Source of the DNA: Parietichytrium sp. I65-24A
Taxonomy: Eukaryota; Sar; Bigyra; Thraustochytrida; Thraustochytriidae
DNA: 64,000 nt
Direction: 5' to 3'
NCBI GenBank assembly: GCA_012862575.1
Contig: BLSF01000008.1
Span: forward strand, 558,001 to 622,000
Shown: one piece after another, positions 49,111 to 59,302 of the stretch
Position numbering within the stretch: position 1 is the stretch's first letter
Layout of the letters: each line of letters starts with the position of its first letter
Position numbers and translations under genes: made by a program
The notes under the pieces: model-generated
The model's input: the letters and a program-made list of their open reading frames with translations, nothing else
Database searches by the model: none
What the model was told of the DNA's origin: nothing

Positions 49111-50163
49111 TTACTTGGGCAAAAGAGTCTTTGTGTACTCCTGGATCTTCGGGAAGATGTTTGCGTTTGAAGCCCAGCTTGAAGGGACTTCTGCGCCGGA
49201 GGCAATCAGAATGCTCGAGATGAGCGATGAGCGGCCGCAATTATCGCCGCCTGCAAGAATGTTCCTTCGGATGCCATATTCGAATGCTGCAAAGTCGTCT
49301 CCCTTCACGCTTTTCATGTATTCAGTGTCGAGAACAAGCTTAAGCCCAACAATGAACGACTGTGGGAAAGCGCAGGTCCTGGAAAGAAATGCTTTGTAAT
49401 CTGGGTTCATTCCTTCCGTAAAGAGTTCCTCCGAAAAGTCGGCCATGAACTTTTCTAAAGTCTCTTGGGATCCATCAGCCTCGGTGGTGATGGCCCCAGA
49501 AAAGGCTTGATCGACCGCTTTCTTGATCAAGTCTGACCCGCAATCTTTCGCCTTTAGAATCGCGTCCTTGACCGACGCCCCGCCAACGAGAGCCTTCAAG
49601 ATCACTGCCAGTGCCTGGCCATACTCAACTGCCTCGTTCTTGTTTTGGTGGGTGCGGATCGCCTGCTCGACTTTGTCCAGGTACACCTTGTCGTCCTCGA
49701 TGTAGCGGACAGCTACTGGAAGAACTTTCCAAAAAGCATTGGCCTGTGCATCATCTGCGCCGCAAGCAGGGTACAGCTCTTTGCCGCTTTCCAACAGCTC
49801 GGATACATTTTTCTCAAAATCTGTGGTGGCGTGATTCTTTCGGCCCTTGTAATTTGCAAAGTACTCCTTGTACGACTTGGCAAAGCTCGACCCGTCCTTG
49901 AACTCCCCTCCATTCTCAACCATGTACTCGATAAGCCCAATCGCCTCCTCAGCATATGGGCTCGAGTCCCCTGGAGCGTAGTGGCCTGGGTTTTGCGTGC
50001 TGTTGTAAAACGGGCACGCAGGCGGCTCGTGAAACTCCGGCTGTTCCAAATGATCCTTGAGGGTCTCCTTGAGCTTTGCAGCGTCGTAGATCCAGTGCAC
50101 CCCCATGGTCGCTGCGTCCGCCACGAAGGCGCCTCCCAACACCTTTGCCATTTTTTGCGACAT
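49111..50163 (-). CDS. ADP-ribosylglycohydrolase-family protein (J1-crystallin-like)
   Basis: 350-aa single-domain protein of the DraG/ARH superfamily, all-helical enzymes that remove ADP-ribose from proteins and related substrates. The N terminus K-V-L-G-G-A-F-V-A-D-A-A-T-M-G-V-H-W-I-Y-D matches the opening of the ADP-ribosylglycohydrolase fold in its crystallin-J1 branch. The C-terminal metal motif is A-G-G-D-N-C-G-R-S with D307, where classical members have G-G-D-T-D-T. The changed motif suggests altered or lost hydrolase activity, as proposed for J1 crystallins, or a different substrate. The start at 50163 is chosen because the conserved domain begins five codons later; the open frame extends to 50523, but that part is low quality and its copy at 51133-51506 stops matching right after the start codon region. 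No introns. Confidence 0.88.
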   Translation of the reverse strand: MSQKMAKVLGGAFVADAATMGVHWIYDAAKLKETLKDHLEQPEFHEPPACPFYNSTQNPGHYAPGDSSPYAEEAIGLIEYMVENGGEFKDGSSFAKSYKEYFANYKGRKNHATTDFEKNVSELLESGKELYPACGADDAQANAFWKVLPVAVRYIEDDKVYLDKVEQAIRTHQNKNEAVEYGQALAVILKALVGGASVKDAILKAKDCGSDLIKKAVDQAFSGAITTEADGSQETLEKFMADFSEELFTEGMNPDYKAFLSRTCAFPQSFIVGLKLVLDTEYMKSVKGDDFAAFEYGIRRNILAGGDNCGRSSLISSILIASGAEVPSSWASNANIFPKIQEYTKTLLPK

Positions 50164-51101
50164 GTTCGCTCTCGATCTCGTTTCTGCCTTCTGCCGAGAC
50201 TCACTGCCAGCTTTCCGTTCTGCCTTCTTTCGTTTGGGGTCTCTGTCCAGCTTGATCCAGTCCGAAGAGAGTTCGGAGTCCGGCGCACATGTGCCGGTAC
50301 CGGTACTCAGTACCGGTATTGGTACAGGCAAGTACTGTTCAATCGGATCTGAGGAAGGTTTTCCCGTTGGCATCGGCGAGTCGGCACTCACAATGTCAAC
50401 ATCTTGCATTTGTCGAAAAAGCTTTCGCGTTAAAGCGTGTGACCTCTGCAGCCCGGGATGGTGTGTGCTGAGTACGAGTACGGAGTACTTTTGTTTTTGA
50501 GAGAAAGCGAGGCCATTGTGCATCTCGGCTTTCGGGAAAGCTCTTCGCGAAGGCGGGTCCCGCTGCTCGTATCTCCGGTCCCAGTGCTTGTAATGTGTAG
50601 ATGAATATGGCGGAACACTTCCCCTTCACAATCCATTCAGGGGAGAGCTGAGAGAGCTGAGCTGAGCTCTGTCAAATGAACAGTAAAGTTGGCTGCAAGA
50701 TGCGTTACCCACTTTCGCTGAAAAAATGCTTCTAGTGAAGCCACGAAGTGAGAGCGTAAACAAACCCTATCGGAAGGTGGGGTGATGCTTGACAATGAGT
50801 GCTTCGGCAAAATGTGCGATTCTGCGCAATTTTGCTTTGGACCACAAGTGACAAGACTTTAGAAAGGAAAAGGCAGTGCGATTTTCTTCTCCCTGGAGCA
50901 AAAGGAGCAAAGGCTGTGAAGATGGAGAAGCTAAATACTAGAAATGCGGCATCCATGCCAAAAGATCAGTCCCTCTTGTAGATGAGAGACAATGTGGAAA
51001 AGGTCAATACAAGAATGCTTTATTACTGTCTAATCCTGGTCACCGAGCGAGTGCGGCTCGATGATGGCGGAGATGTCTAAGAACTACGGTGTGGCTTGGA
51101 C
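50135..51101. repeat. Copy A of a ~970-bp duplicated segment ending at an N
   Basis: Covers the first codons, 5' UTR and promoter of the glycohydrolase gene. Near-identical to 51103-52098 with scattered substitutions and small indels (for example at 50296-50330 versus 51245-51310). It ends exactly at the single N at 51102. Confidence 0.9.
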
Positions 51102-51102
51102 N
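51102..51102. other. Single-N contig join
   Basis: One undetermined base separates the two copies. The bases before it match 52098 and earlier; the bases after it match 50135 onwards. Confidence 0.9.
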
Positions 51103-52098
51103 CCCAACCTACCTTTCGCCTATTTTTTGCGACATGTTCGCTCTCAATCTCGTTTCTGCCTTCTGCCGAGACTCACTGCCAGCTTTCCGTTCTGCCTTCT
51201 TTCGTTTGGGGTCTCTGTCCAGCTTGATCCAGTCCGAAGAGATTGAAGTTCGGAGTCCAGCGCACATGTACCGGTACCGGTACTCACTGTCAGTACCAGT
51301 TTTGGTATAGGCAAGTACTGTTCAATCGGATCTGAGGAAGGTTTTCCCGTTGGCATCGGCGAGTCGGCACTCACAATGTCAACATCTTGCATTTGTCGAA
51401 AAAGCTTTCGCGTTAAAGCGTGTGACCTCTGCAGCCCGGGATGGTGTGTGCTGAGTACGAGTACGGAGTACTTTTGTTTTTCAGAGAAAGCGAGGCCATT
51501 GTGCATCTCGGCTTTCGGGAAAGCTCTTCGCGACGGCGGGTCCGCTAGTCCCGCTGCTCGTATCTCCGGTCCCAGTGCTTGAAATGTTTAGATGAACATG
51601 GCGGAACACTTCCCCTTCACAATCAGTTCAGGGGAGAGCTGAGAGAGCTGAGCAGAGCTCTGTCAATTGAAAATGAACAGTAAAGTTGGCTAAAAGATGC
51701 GTTACCTACTTTCGCTGAAAAAATGCCTCTAGTGAAGCCACGAAGTGAGAGCGTAAACAAACCCTATCGGAAGGTGGGGTGATACTTCACAATGAGTGCT
51801 TCGGCAAAATGTGCGATTCTGCGCAATTTTGCTTTGGACCACAAGTGACAAGACTTTAGAAAATAAAAGGCAGTGCGATTTTCTTCTCCCTGGAGCAAAA
51901 GGAGCAAAGGCTGTGAAGATGGAGAAGCTAAATACTAGAAATGCGGCATCCATGCCAAAAGATCAGTCCCTCTTGTAGATGAGAGACAATGTGGAAAAGG
52001 TCAATACAAGAATGCTTTATTACTGTCTAATCCTGGTCATTGAGCGAGTGCGGCTCGATGATGGCGGAGATAACTAAGAACTACGGTGTGGCTTGGAC
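51103..52098. repeat. Copy B of the ~970-bp duplicated segment
   Basis: Starts with CCCAAC, corresponding to 50135, includes a second copy of the glycohydrolase start codon (complement of 51133-51135), and runs to GGAC at 52098, where unique sequence leading to the JmjC gene begins. It is a promoter fragment, not a second gene. Confidence 0.9.
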
Positions 52099-52149
52099 CT
52101 GGATGCTGATGCACCTCAGTTGTATTTCAGGGTGGGTTCTCAGAAGGCT

Positions 52150-53370
52150 CTAGTACACACTAAAGTTAGAGTCTTTCGAGTAGTACGAGAAGAAAACGTC
52201 CTTGATGCTGCCCTCGCTTTTGGAGAACACCCCCTTGGCAACCTGATAGAGCATTTTTCCATTGAAGATGGTGCCCCCAAGCAACATGGTGTTGACTTTC
52301 CAGCTGGAGAGTACGTCAACAACGGCAAAATCGATCCCGATGGTCACATCGTTCAAGTTCTCGACTCCGTGCCACCAAAAAGCTGGAAAGAAGAGAACAT
52401 CGCCCGGCTCAATAATGGCCTCGTAGCCGGTCAGGGCCCCGTACAAGTAGTGAACATCCAGGTCAGGATTGAAGATATCGAGATCCGCGTTGTAGGCAAC
52501 ATTGTACTGATGCCCGTTCGGGTAAAGCAGAGCGGTCTCTGATGGTGGGTAAAACACCCAGCGCTTGCGTCCCTGGATTTGAAAGAATGCGCTGACACCA
52601 AAGTCACTGTGCATTCGGCTATTTACATGTGTGCCACCAATGAACGCGCAGTGAGTGTCGCGGCCCTCCACAGCAACAGAGGCGGCGTGTTCTGTGGTTT
52701 TGCCAGTCAACTCTGCAATGTAATTTGTGTTGATGCCCTTTGCTAGCTTGCCGTCGTAGTCGCTCACACAACGCGCATACCGCACCTTGGACGAGTCCTT
52801 CATTTCCTTGGCAAAACGGCTGAACTCTTGGTACTCCACGGACTTGTCTAGAGTGCAGTTGGTAAAAACGGGGATGGTGCGATTGTTGAAAACGTGCTCG
52901 CTAAAGTACTCCAAGTTCCACTTGTTCACATCTGGAAAGTGCTCAGGCTCGGCGTGTGTAAGTTTGCGAACAATCACAGGTGTCTCAGGAACCCAGGCAT
53001 CTCTGTACATTTTATTGAACTTTTCACGCCAGTTGGGATCATTCTGAGCATCGAGCTCTGGCATAGGGGTGAGGGGTGGAAGTTTCTTGAAAGTCTCGCG
53101 AGTCGTGTTTGGCGGGAGAAGCTTCATGTACTTTTGCTGAAGCGCCTCTTTGTCAAAGAACTCGCGCAGGCCGGCCACATGCTCAAAAGCCTGCCAGTAA
53201 AAACTAAATCTAGCGTCAAGTCTCTCCCAAACTGTTCCGCCACTGAGCTTTCTTGGAAGTGGGAAGGCAGCCTGCTGAGAGACGAACCCAACGACTCCGA
53301 GCAAAGTGCCCACCACAAACCATCTGGTCAACGACCACTGCTTCGCCTTGCTGACGTCGCCTTTCGCCAT
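52150..53370 (-). CDS. Membrane-anchored JmjC/cupin-8 dioxygenase-like protein
   Basis: 406-aa protein with an N-terminal signal anchor or uncleaved signal sequence (about 14-32, W-F-V-V-G-T-L-L-G-V-V-G-F-V) and a JmjC (cupin-8) domain at about 200-370. The iron triad is visible as H254-x-D256 and H334, in M-H-S-D-F-G-V-S and F-W-W-H-G-V-E-N-L, with the typical E-P-G-D-V-L-F-F-P before the last His. Other marks are Q-G-R-K-R-W-V-F-Y-P-P near 270-280. Such enzymes hydroxylate proteins or demethylate substrates using 2-oxoglutarate and Fe(II). The anchor places the domain in the ER/Golgi lumen or outside the cell, so a histone substrate is unlikely and a secretory protein hydroxylase more so. 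An ATG at 53406 would add 12 residues; 53370 is preferred for its position before the basic segment and helix. Confidence 0.88.
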   Translation of the reverse strand: MAKGDVSKAKQWSLTRWFVVGTLLGVVGFVSQQAAFPLPRKLSGGTVWERLDARFSFYWQAFEHVAGLREFFDKEALQQKYMKLLPPNTTRETFKKLPPLTPMPELDAQNDPNWREKFNKMYRDAWVPETPVIVRKLTHAEPEHFPDVNKWNLEYFSEHVFNNRTIPVFTNCTLDKSVEYQEFSRFAKEMKDSSKVRYARCVSDYDGKLAKGINTNYIAELTGKTTEHAASVAVEGRDTHCAFIGGTHVNSRMHSDFGVSAFFQIQGRKRWVFYPPSETALLYPNGHQYNVAYNADLDIFNPDLDVHYLYGALTGYEAIIEPGDVLFFPAFWWHGVENLNDVTIGIDFAVVDVLSSWKVNTMLLGGTIFNGKMLYQVAKGVFSKSEGSIKDVFFSYYSKDSNFSVY

Positions 53371-55903
53371 GCTTCTAACACCACCGTCCTGCTCTTGAAG
53401 CTCCAAAACCTACCAAGTCTATCTTCGTCAGTCTCCCTGTCTTGACCGTGGCTGACACAAACTTTGTTCGCACAACCTCAGAGTTTAGGGTCTGCGACTT
53501 TGCGGCTCAACCTAATTGCTCTTTCGTTCTTTGGTTGATCTATCTCCTCAGGACCGTCTCAAAATGTCTCTCCGAGGTAGCTCCAAACCCAGCTTCTTTG
53601 CGGCTCTTCCTCTTGTTCTACTAAGCCTACTGTCGCTTTAGATAGACCCTACGAGACCAGACCCATCTGCCTCCTTTGCCTCAGCATCGGTGCAGTATCC
53701 GCCTCTAGAATTGCTTACGTACGCTCTAGACGTTTGGGTGTGGCCATCATCATCATCGCCAGCCCGTTAACCGGAGGCTTAATGTATACTTTAATTTAGC
53801 GTATGAGCGCTTTGAAAATTTTTCAACCTAGTGTCTTTCACCTGTTTGGAGAAGAGGTACTACTCTACCAGTACTGAACTCATGTATATATCGGTAGAAG
53901 TCAGTCGATTCGGAAAGAATTCAGACTTCGTTCAGACTTCAATTTCAGAATAGAACAGAACAGCATGAAAATAATTTCCGCGGAACTCGCATGAACTCGT
54001 TGTCGTAGTTTACGAGGGTTAATTCAGAAGTCTAAGAAAGCGTGTGGACCGCCGTGCGACACTATTCTCGCTTCGAAGGCAGAAGACATGAGACGAGAGA
54101 AGGCCTAAGGAACGATCTTTCCAGAGACTACTAACGAGGCAAGTAAGCCCGGCAAGAGCACGGGTTAGAGCTTGGATCACCCGTTGCCAACTCAACTCCA
54201 AAGCTTCCGGGACTAGTACTACACTCCGCCGAGGACCTGAGGTGAGCCTGAGGTGTCTGAGGTGTCTGAGGCGACGGGTGTCAAATAATGCACCCAAATT
54301 CCGAACAATTAACCAAAGTAGCGGAGCGTTTCTCCCGTTATTCCATAGATACCTTTACGGCCACCCTCAGGTCGTTTGGACTTTTGGCTGGTTAGTTAGC
54401 CCTCTTGTATTCACAGTTGCTTTCCTCCACATCCACCACTGATCACCACTAAGAACAACCAGTGATTATAGCCCACACTTGTGCTTGCCAACACAGCACA
54501 CAGCACACAGGTGCTACCTGAGCCCAACCATGCCCAAGCCACAACTCCAACGAGTGAGTCACTCACTCAGTGCTGTTCTCAAGGTGAACGGAGCTCGCCG
54601 CGAGTCCTTCGTTCAACCCAAATACGCTGTTCGTTCTGGCATTCTTCCAAACATTCTATACATTCCATAAATTCTATCCATTCCTCAGTCGAAGCCTGAG
54701 TGAGGTTCGATCGAGAGAGTAGAGCCTAAAAGAACAGACAAGTCGTTATGAAACGTGCGAGTCGTAGACAATCGACTTTGCGACTACAAAAGTGCTACTG
54801 GTGAAACGCCTGGGTCGAACTTACAGTGGACTCCAGTGCTTCGCCGAGAGTTCCCACGGATGCGGAGTTTCGCCGATTGGAAAGCGGCTTCCGAATCTGG
54901 CACGTCGTGAGAATTTTTCGCCACGCCGTGAATATTGCCTTTGCCTGGCAAGCTTGAACGAGGAAAAACGAGCGAACTCTGCCGAGTTTCCGAGTGTGTC
55001 TGTCTCCGTCGTTGCCCTGCCGAGTTGTTTGTTTTGGCCGAAACGCGCAACCTCACAGAATGCAGAATGCGTAAAGAAATGGCTGCGCTGATCAAGATGT
55101 TGCGGCACTTTCTGATTTCGATACGAATGCTTCTGGCGCGATGGGGCTTTGATTTGGAGCGATGCTCAGTATGCCGTGAGTCCACATGCATCGAACTTCG
55201 AACCGCGATATACACAAATCCCGTGGAACCCAAAACCCTTCCGAATTTGTGCTTCCGTGTCTGTGCATATAATAAAATCGTTGACTGCTCATTCTCAGCC
55301 ATGTGTGCTTAAAGTTTCGATCTGGCGCTGACTCGAACGAATTGTTCTGTCGCGGTTCTTCTTGCTGAGAAGCCGGCTGATCGGGGCATCATGCAGAAAT
55401 GTGGAGAAACATGCTCTGCTGTACGCCCGAAAGTTCCTGAATCGACTTTTTGCAGACGGTCAAAGCGCGGAGACGAACCAACTCTTCTCCAGTCGTGACG
55501 ATGAGCAAGCGTGGCCATCTGGTGGTGAAGCAGAGACCCGTCGTCAACCCCACATCACACCTCACCCTCCGGAGTCGCATCCGTTGATGGACGTTGGAAT
55601 GTATGTTGCTCTCCAAGCTCTTGCTTCAACCGTTCCCGAACCGAGAGCCAAGCAGATGTATGTGCACCATGGACAACGAGCGAAACACAGCCCCGGCGCA
55701 GAGGCCAGTGCTCATTTGATTCACATTGCCAATCTCATAGCCAGCTAGCTTCCCAATGAAACCGACTTACAGTTATTTAAAATCATTCACTCAGCTCGCT
55801 TGACTCATCTCGGTAATCTCGGTGCCGGGAGCGCCAAGCCTTGCCATGTCTTGCCATTTCTTGCCCACATTTGCATAATTCATGTCTTTTGCCCAAGTCT
55901 GGA

Positions 55904-55963
<60 letters not shown>

Positions 55964-56153
55964 GGCAATTGGCAACTGGAAACGATCTCGTTAGCAAAGT
56001 CAAAGAAGAAGAAGAAGAAGTCAAAGACGAAAGACGAAGTTGCAAGTCGGGTAACGCGACTACTAGCAGGCGCCCAGAGGAAATCAATCAAATTCCGCGG
56101 TTCCACGGAGGGCGTGGAGGAGGAGGATCAGGCGTAGTGCGAGGACAGGCGCG
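53371..56153. promoter_or_regulatory. Divergent intergenic region, JmjC / NELF-A
   Basis: About 2.8 kb with no recognisable gene. Short open frames (for example 54784-55302 -, 55362-55748 +) have no domain I know. A CTGAGGTGT unit repeats at about 54238-54265, and a CTGGAAA 7-bp minisatellite lies at 55899-55965. Promoters of both flanking genes must be here. Confidence 0.5.
55899..55965 (+). repeat. 7-bp minisatellite, unit CTGGAAA
   Basis: About 9.5 perfect tandem copies followed by degenerate CTGGCAATTGG copies, ending some 180 bases before the NELF-A start codon. Confidence 0.95.
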
Positions 56154-57251
56154 ATGGATCTCGGCGTATTGCTGGAGAACAAGCTGCGCAGCGAGTGGAG
56201 CGCGCCGGACTTTGTGCACTACCTCACCGCGGAGCGCCTGGAGTACGCGTGCAAGGAGTTCACCACCTTGGAGATCGGCATCCGCGTTCGGATCTTGCTG
56301 TCGCTGCTCTTCCTCTCCGTGTCGCAGCTGCGAGCGCTGTGGGGGCCTATCGAAGCGCTGCTGGGGATAGCGGACTCGGACAGCGAGGAATGGGTGCGGA
56401 TGGTGCTCGCTCTCGTGCGGCGGAGGCTGCCGCCCAAATCGGACATTGGTTTGGACGTCAAGACTGAAGAGCCGCCAGCCGCCGTGGAGAGTGAGGCGGA
56501 TTACTTTATGTACTCGATGAATGAGATCATCAAGAGGCTGAGCACAGAGGGCGGCGAACCGCCCGCGGAGAGCAGTGCGCCTGCGACTGAGATTTTGTCT
56601 CAGGACTTTGTTCCACTGGAGTGGCCATACCTCTGCCCGGAAATCTTTCCGCAAGGCGTCGCTGTGGACGACGTAAACAGGCATTTTCAGCCGCGCAGCC
56701 GAGACACTACAGCAGCCGCTTCTAATATCCAAGCCCCTCAGTACTCGCAGGCGGGAAGTGGCGCAACTGCGAGCCCAGGTGGGAGCCCAAGCGCAGAAAC
56801 TAAGAAAGCAACGGAGGAGAAAATACAGAAGGCGGTGTCGGCTGTCGATCCAAGCAAGTTTCAACGCAAAGCTTCTGTTAAAATGGTGGATCTTGCCGAG
56901 GTCAAGAAACTCCAAGAAGATGTCAACGACTCCGCGAATGCCAATGTTCCAGCTAGTATCCAGAATATTCTTCGCGACCCGGAAAACAACAAGCTCACCG
57001 ACGAAGCGCGTGCAACAGTCTATCAATTTTACAACCAAGCAGATCCCCAACGGCCAACATCAGGCGTAAATCTGCTCTTGCTCAATGAGACCACTGAATA
57101 CGTCGACAACAACGCTGCGATCCTTCTCACGCAAGTGCAGCTCAAGCTCAACTACGAAGACAACACTGCCAAGCGCGTCAAAAACAAGAAAAAGTACAAA
57201 CTCAAAGACCCTGCCGCCGCTCAGCAGCAGACTCCAACGTCACCGCCATGA
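56154..57251 (+). CDS. NELFA: NELF-A-like negative elongation factor subunit
   Basis: 365-aa protein resembling NELF-A, the subunit of the negative elongation factor that holds RNA polymerase II paused near promoters. The N terminus (about 1-110) aligns in pattern with the NELF-A helical domain: L-L-E-N-K-L near 5-10, W-S-A-P near 14, I-R-V-R-I-L-L-S-L-L-F-L near 42-53, and L-L-G-I-A-D-S-D-S-E-E-W-V-R-M-V near 68-83. A Ser/Gly/Ala linker (about 190-235) precedes V-D-L-A-E-V near 248, then a C-terminal block with V-D-N-N-A-A-I-L-L-T-Q-V-Q-L-K-L-N-Y and a final K-N-K-K-K-Y-K-L, comparable to the NELF-A tail (D-T-V-F-E-M-N-Y ... K-K-Y-K-P). It is shorter than human NELF-A (528 aa) because the linker is reduced. 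Single exon. The assignment rests on pattern matching and should be checked by profile search. Confidence 0.78.
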   Translation: MDLGVLLENKLRSEWSAPDFVHYLTAERLEYACKEFTTLEIGIRVRILLSLLFLSVSQLRALWGPIEALLGIADSDSEEWVRMVLALVRRRLPPKSDIGLDVKTEEPPAAVESEADYFMYSMNEIIKRLSTEGGEPPAESSAPATEILSQDFVPLEWPYLCPEIFPQGVAVDDVNRHFQPRSRDTTAAASNIQAPQYSQAGSGATASPGGSPSAETKKATEEKIQKAVSAVDPSKFQRKASVKMVDLAEVKKLQEDVNDSANANVPASIQNILRDPENNKLTDEARATVYQFYNQADPQRPTSGVNLLLLNETTEYVDNNAAILLTQVQLKLNYEDNTAKRVKNKKKYKLKDPAAAQQQTPTSPP

Positions 57252-57784
57252 GCGGCACTGTTCAGTACCTTTCTTTGAACGTGCCTGCTCTCAACATGCA
57301 CCTGAAACTTTACACATTCGCTCTCGTTTTTTTTTTTTTTGGGAATTTGGCAAGACCAGCGTTACTTTTCGCAAGTTCGCTGTCCTCCGTTGGGTAATAT
57401 CTATTTTATGAGGGAGAGAAAAATGAGGCAAGGACGGCGTTAAAACGAGACACTTTAACAACTCGCGCTCGTTGTTTATTTTACAAAACAAAATAAACAA
57501 GAAAAAAAGAAAAAAAGGAAATTCGGGCAACAAAATACCATTTTTTTTATTCTCTCATTCTTGCACGCCATCTCCCTTTGTACTTTGAAAAAAAGAAAAG
57601 AAAGACCGCGGCACCTGAGAGAAGCGATGTCGTTTTGCAAAGCATCTCTGCTTGGCTCATGCTGAATGAATGCTGGTTGAAGCTCGACATGTTTCAGCCA
57701 AAAGTTTAAAATAGACAAGCTACCCTGCTCAGCCTGCCTCACTACGAATAAACTACTCCTCCTCTTCGCGCCAGCGCCAATCCT
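57252..57784. other. Convergent intergenic region with poly-A/T runs
   Basis: Between the stops of NELF-A (+) and mL41 (-). T-run at about 57329-57340 and A-rich runs at 57481-57520 and 57588-57606. No gene seen. Confidence 0.5.
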
Positions 57785-58054
57785 TTACAAGGTGGGCATT
57801 TTCGGCGGAGCCACAACCACCTTTGGTGTGTCCTTCGCCACATAGGGCGTCAACTCAAACCCGGCCAGATCAGGCACTTGCAGGTACCTCATTTTGGACT
57901 CCTGCTTGATGAACTTTCCCTTGGAGCTCACAAACCCTCCTTTCCAGCCGCCGTTCCCTTTGTTGTACTCTCTGTTTCCCCCCTTCGACCCATATGGTCC
58001 GAAGCGCCTCCCGCGCAACAGCGCCCCTCGCAGTGCTCCTGCTACTGTGGACAT
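57785..58054 (-). CDS. MRPL41: Mitochondrial large-ribosomal-subunit protein mL41
   Basis: 89-aa protein of the MRP-L27/mL41 family, a component of the mitochondrial 54S/39S subunit. An Arg-rich, Ala/Leu-rich start (1-20) is suited to a mitochondrial targeting signal. The conserved core follows: G-N-R-E-Y-N-K-G-N near 26-34, then G-G-F-V-S-S-K-G-K-F near 38-47, and the signature V-P-D-L-A-G-F-E-L-T-P-Y-V near 60-72 (V-P-D-L-x-G-F-x-L-x-P-Y-V in the family). It stops about 17 residues later, so it lacks the C-terminal extension of the 137-aa human protein. Stop codon and frame look clean, so this seems a natural short form. A spliced C-terminal exon was looked for and not found. Confidence 0.88.
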   Translation of the reverse strand: MSTVAGALRGALLRGRRFGPYGSKGGNREYNKGNGGWKGGFVSSKGKFIKQESKMRYLQVPDLAGFELTPYVAKDTPKVVVAPPKMPTL

Positions 58055-58487
58055 CTATCTCCCCTTCGTCCCGCGAATGGCGGACTCACGAACTCTACGG
58101 ATTCACGTATCTGTCGCACTGTGGCGAAAAGGTCCCCGCCTCTGCCCTCTAATTAATGCGCTTCACACGGGCGTTTCGTTCGCGGACTGAAGACAAACGC
58201 GAGACAGACCGACAACAACTCGCGCATTCAGTCAGTCTGTCAGTCTGTAATTCGACGGAGTGCACGTCACGTGAGGAGTTGTTGTGACGTAGAATTACCC
58301 ATTTCGTCCCGTTTATCCGTAACGTTGAGGGATTCGTTGCGGACGGATGGATCTGGAATCAACCAGAGAACAAGAGAGTGTTCCCTGCACTCCGCGCCAA
58401 TCCAACTAGATCGCACGATCGTACCTTTCGACTAGGTGGTAGAGACCACTTATCAATACCCACAAATTGTGCGGTGACGGATCCACG

Positions 58488-58488
58488 N
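58488..58488. other. Single-N contig join
   Basis: The 25 bases before this N (AATTGTGCGGTGACGGATCC...) recur just after it (about 58509) and again at 59303. Confidence 0.9.
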
Positions 58489-58507
58489 TAATCGCGCCGC
58501 TTGTGCG

Positions 58508-59301
58508 AATTTGTGCGGTGACGGATCCACGGACTAGTAGTACTAGCGGGCTCTAGCACCCTCCTCCTACCGCTTCGTCACTGCGGTGTCCTCGTTACGT
58601 ACACATAAGTGCTCTACATCGTTCGACCTGTTAGACCGCTTACCTATCAAGTGGTATCACCTCACCCTATCTGCCTCGCTAGCACTCAGCAGCAGTACTC
58701 ACCTCATTACCGACTCGACTAGTCTCATAATACCATAGCCACTATACCAAACTCTATCCAGCCGCCTACCGCCTTCGCACCCCTCCTATGTCTAATGAGT
58801 AGGATCGCCTACCACACTGCACACAATTAACTCCATTAGGAAAGAGTGCCACGATAGGAGAGGAAACGCAGAGTGCGGATTTGAGTTGGGCCTAATAGCC
58901 TAATGGCCTAAGGGTAGCGGTTAGTAGTTGAGTACGAGAGCCTAGGCGTCACAGTTTGGAGACACAACTCATCACAACTCGCTCAACTCGCTCCTCTTTG
59001 CAAGGACGAAGGCGCGGTGGCGAAGGACTGAGACAGCAACAGAGAGAGAGAGACACACACACAGAGAGAGAGAGAGAGAGACACAGAGAGAGTCGGGGCT
59101 GGGCATACGCACGTACATATATACATATATATACATATACATATATACATACGGAGATAGAGATAGCGACAGAGACACAGACAGAGACAGAGACAGTGAG
59201 AGATCCGCTGTCGCAGTGGGTCTAGTTGCGCGAGTTTCTGCGATTCTGTGACGCGAGTGTGTGTGTGAGTGGGTGTGCTCTGGCCAGGAAGAGTGGGAGA
59301 C
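58508..59301. repeat. Copy 1 of ARL5 upstream segment
   Basis: Near-identical to 59303-60093, with small indels such as extra CTCATAATACC near 58723 and different GA/CA repeat lengths. It ends at the N at 59302. Confidence 0.9.
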
Positions 59302-59302
59302 N
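59302..59302. other. Single-N contig join
   Basis: One undetermined base between copy 1 and copy 2 of the ARL5 upstream segment. Confidence 0.9.

Noticed and set aside
50164-50523. N-terminal extension of the glycohydrolase frame
   Set aside because: No homology, low quality composition, GTAC palindromes inside it, and the domain begins just after the ATG at 50163. Treated as 5' UTR/promoter.
51144-51506. Second truncated glycohydrolase gene
   Set aside because: Only the promoter and first codons are present, and the copy abuts a single-N join. Assembly redundancy is more likely than a pseudogene.
54784-55748. Possible small genes between JmjC and NELF-A (54784-55302 -, 55362-55748 +)
   Set aside because: No domain, no signal or membrane segment, and overlapping frames on both strands of similar length.
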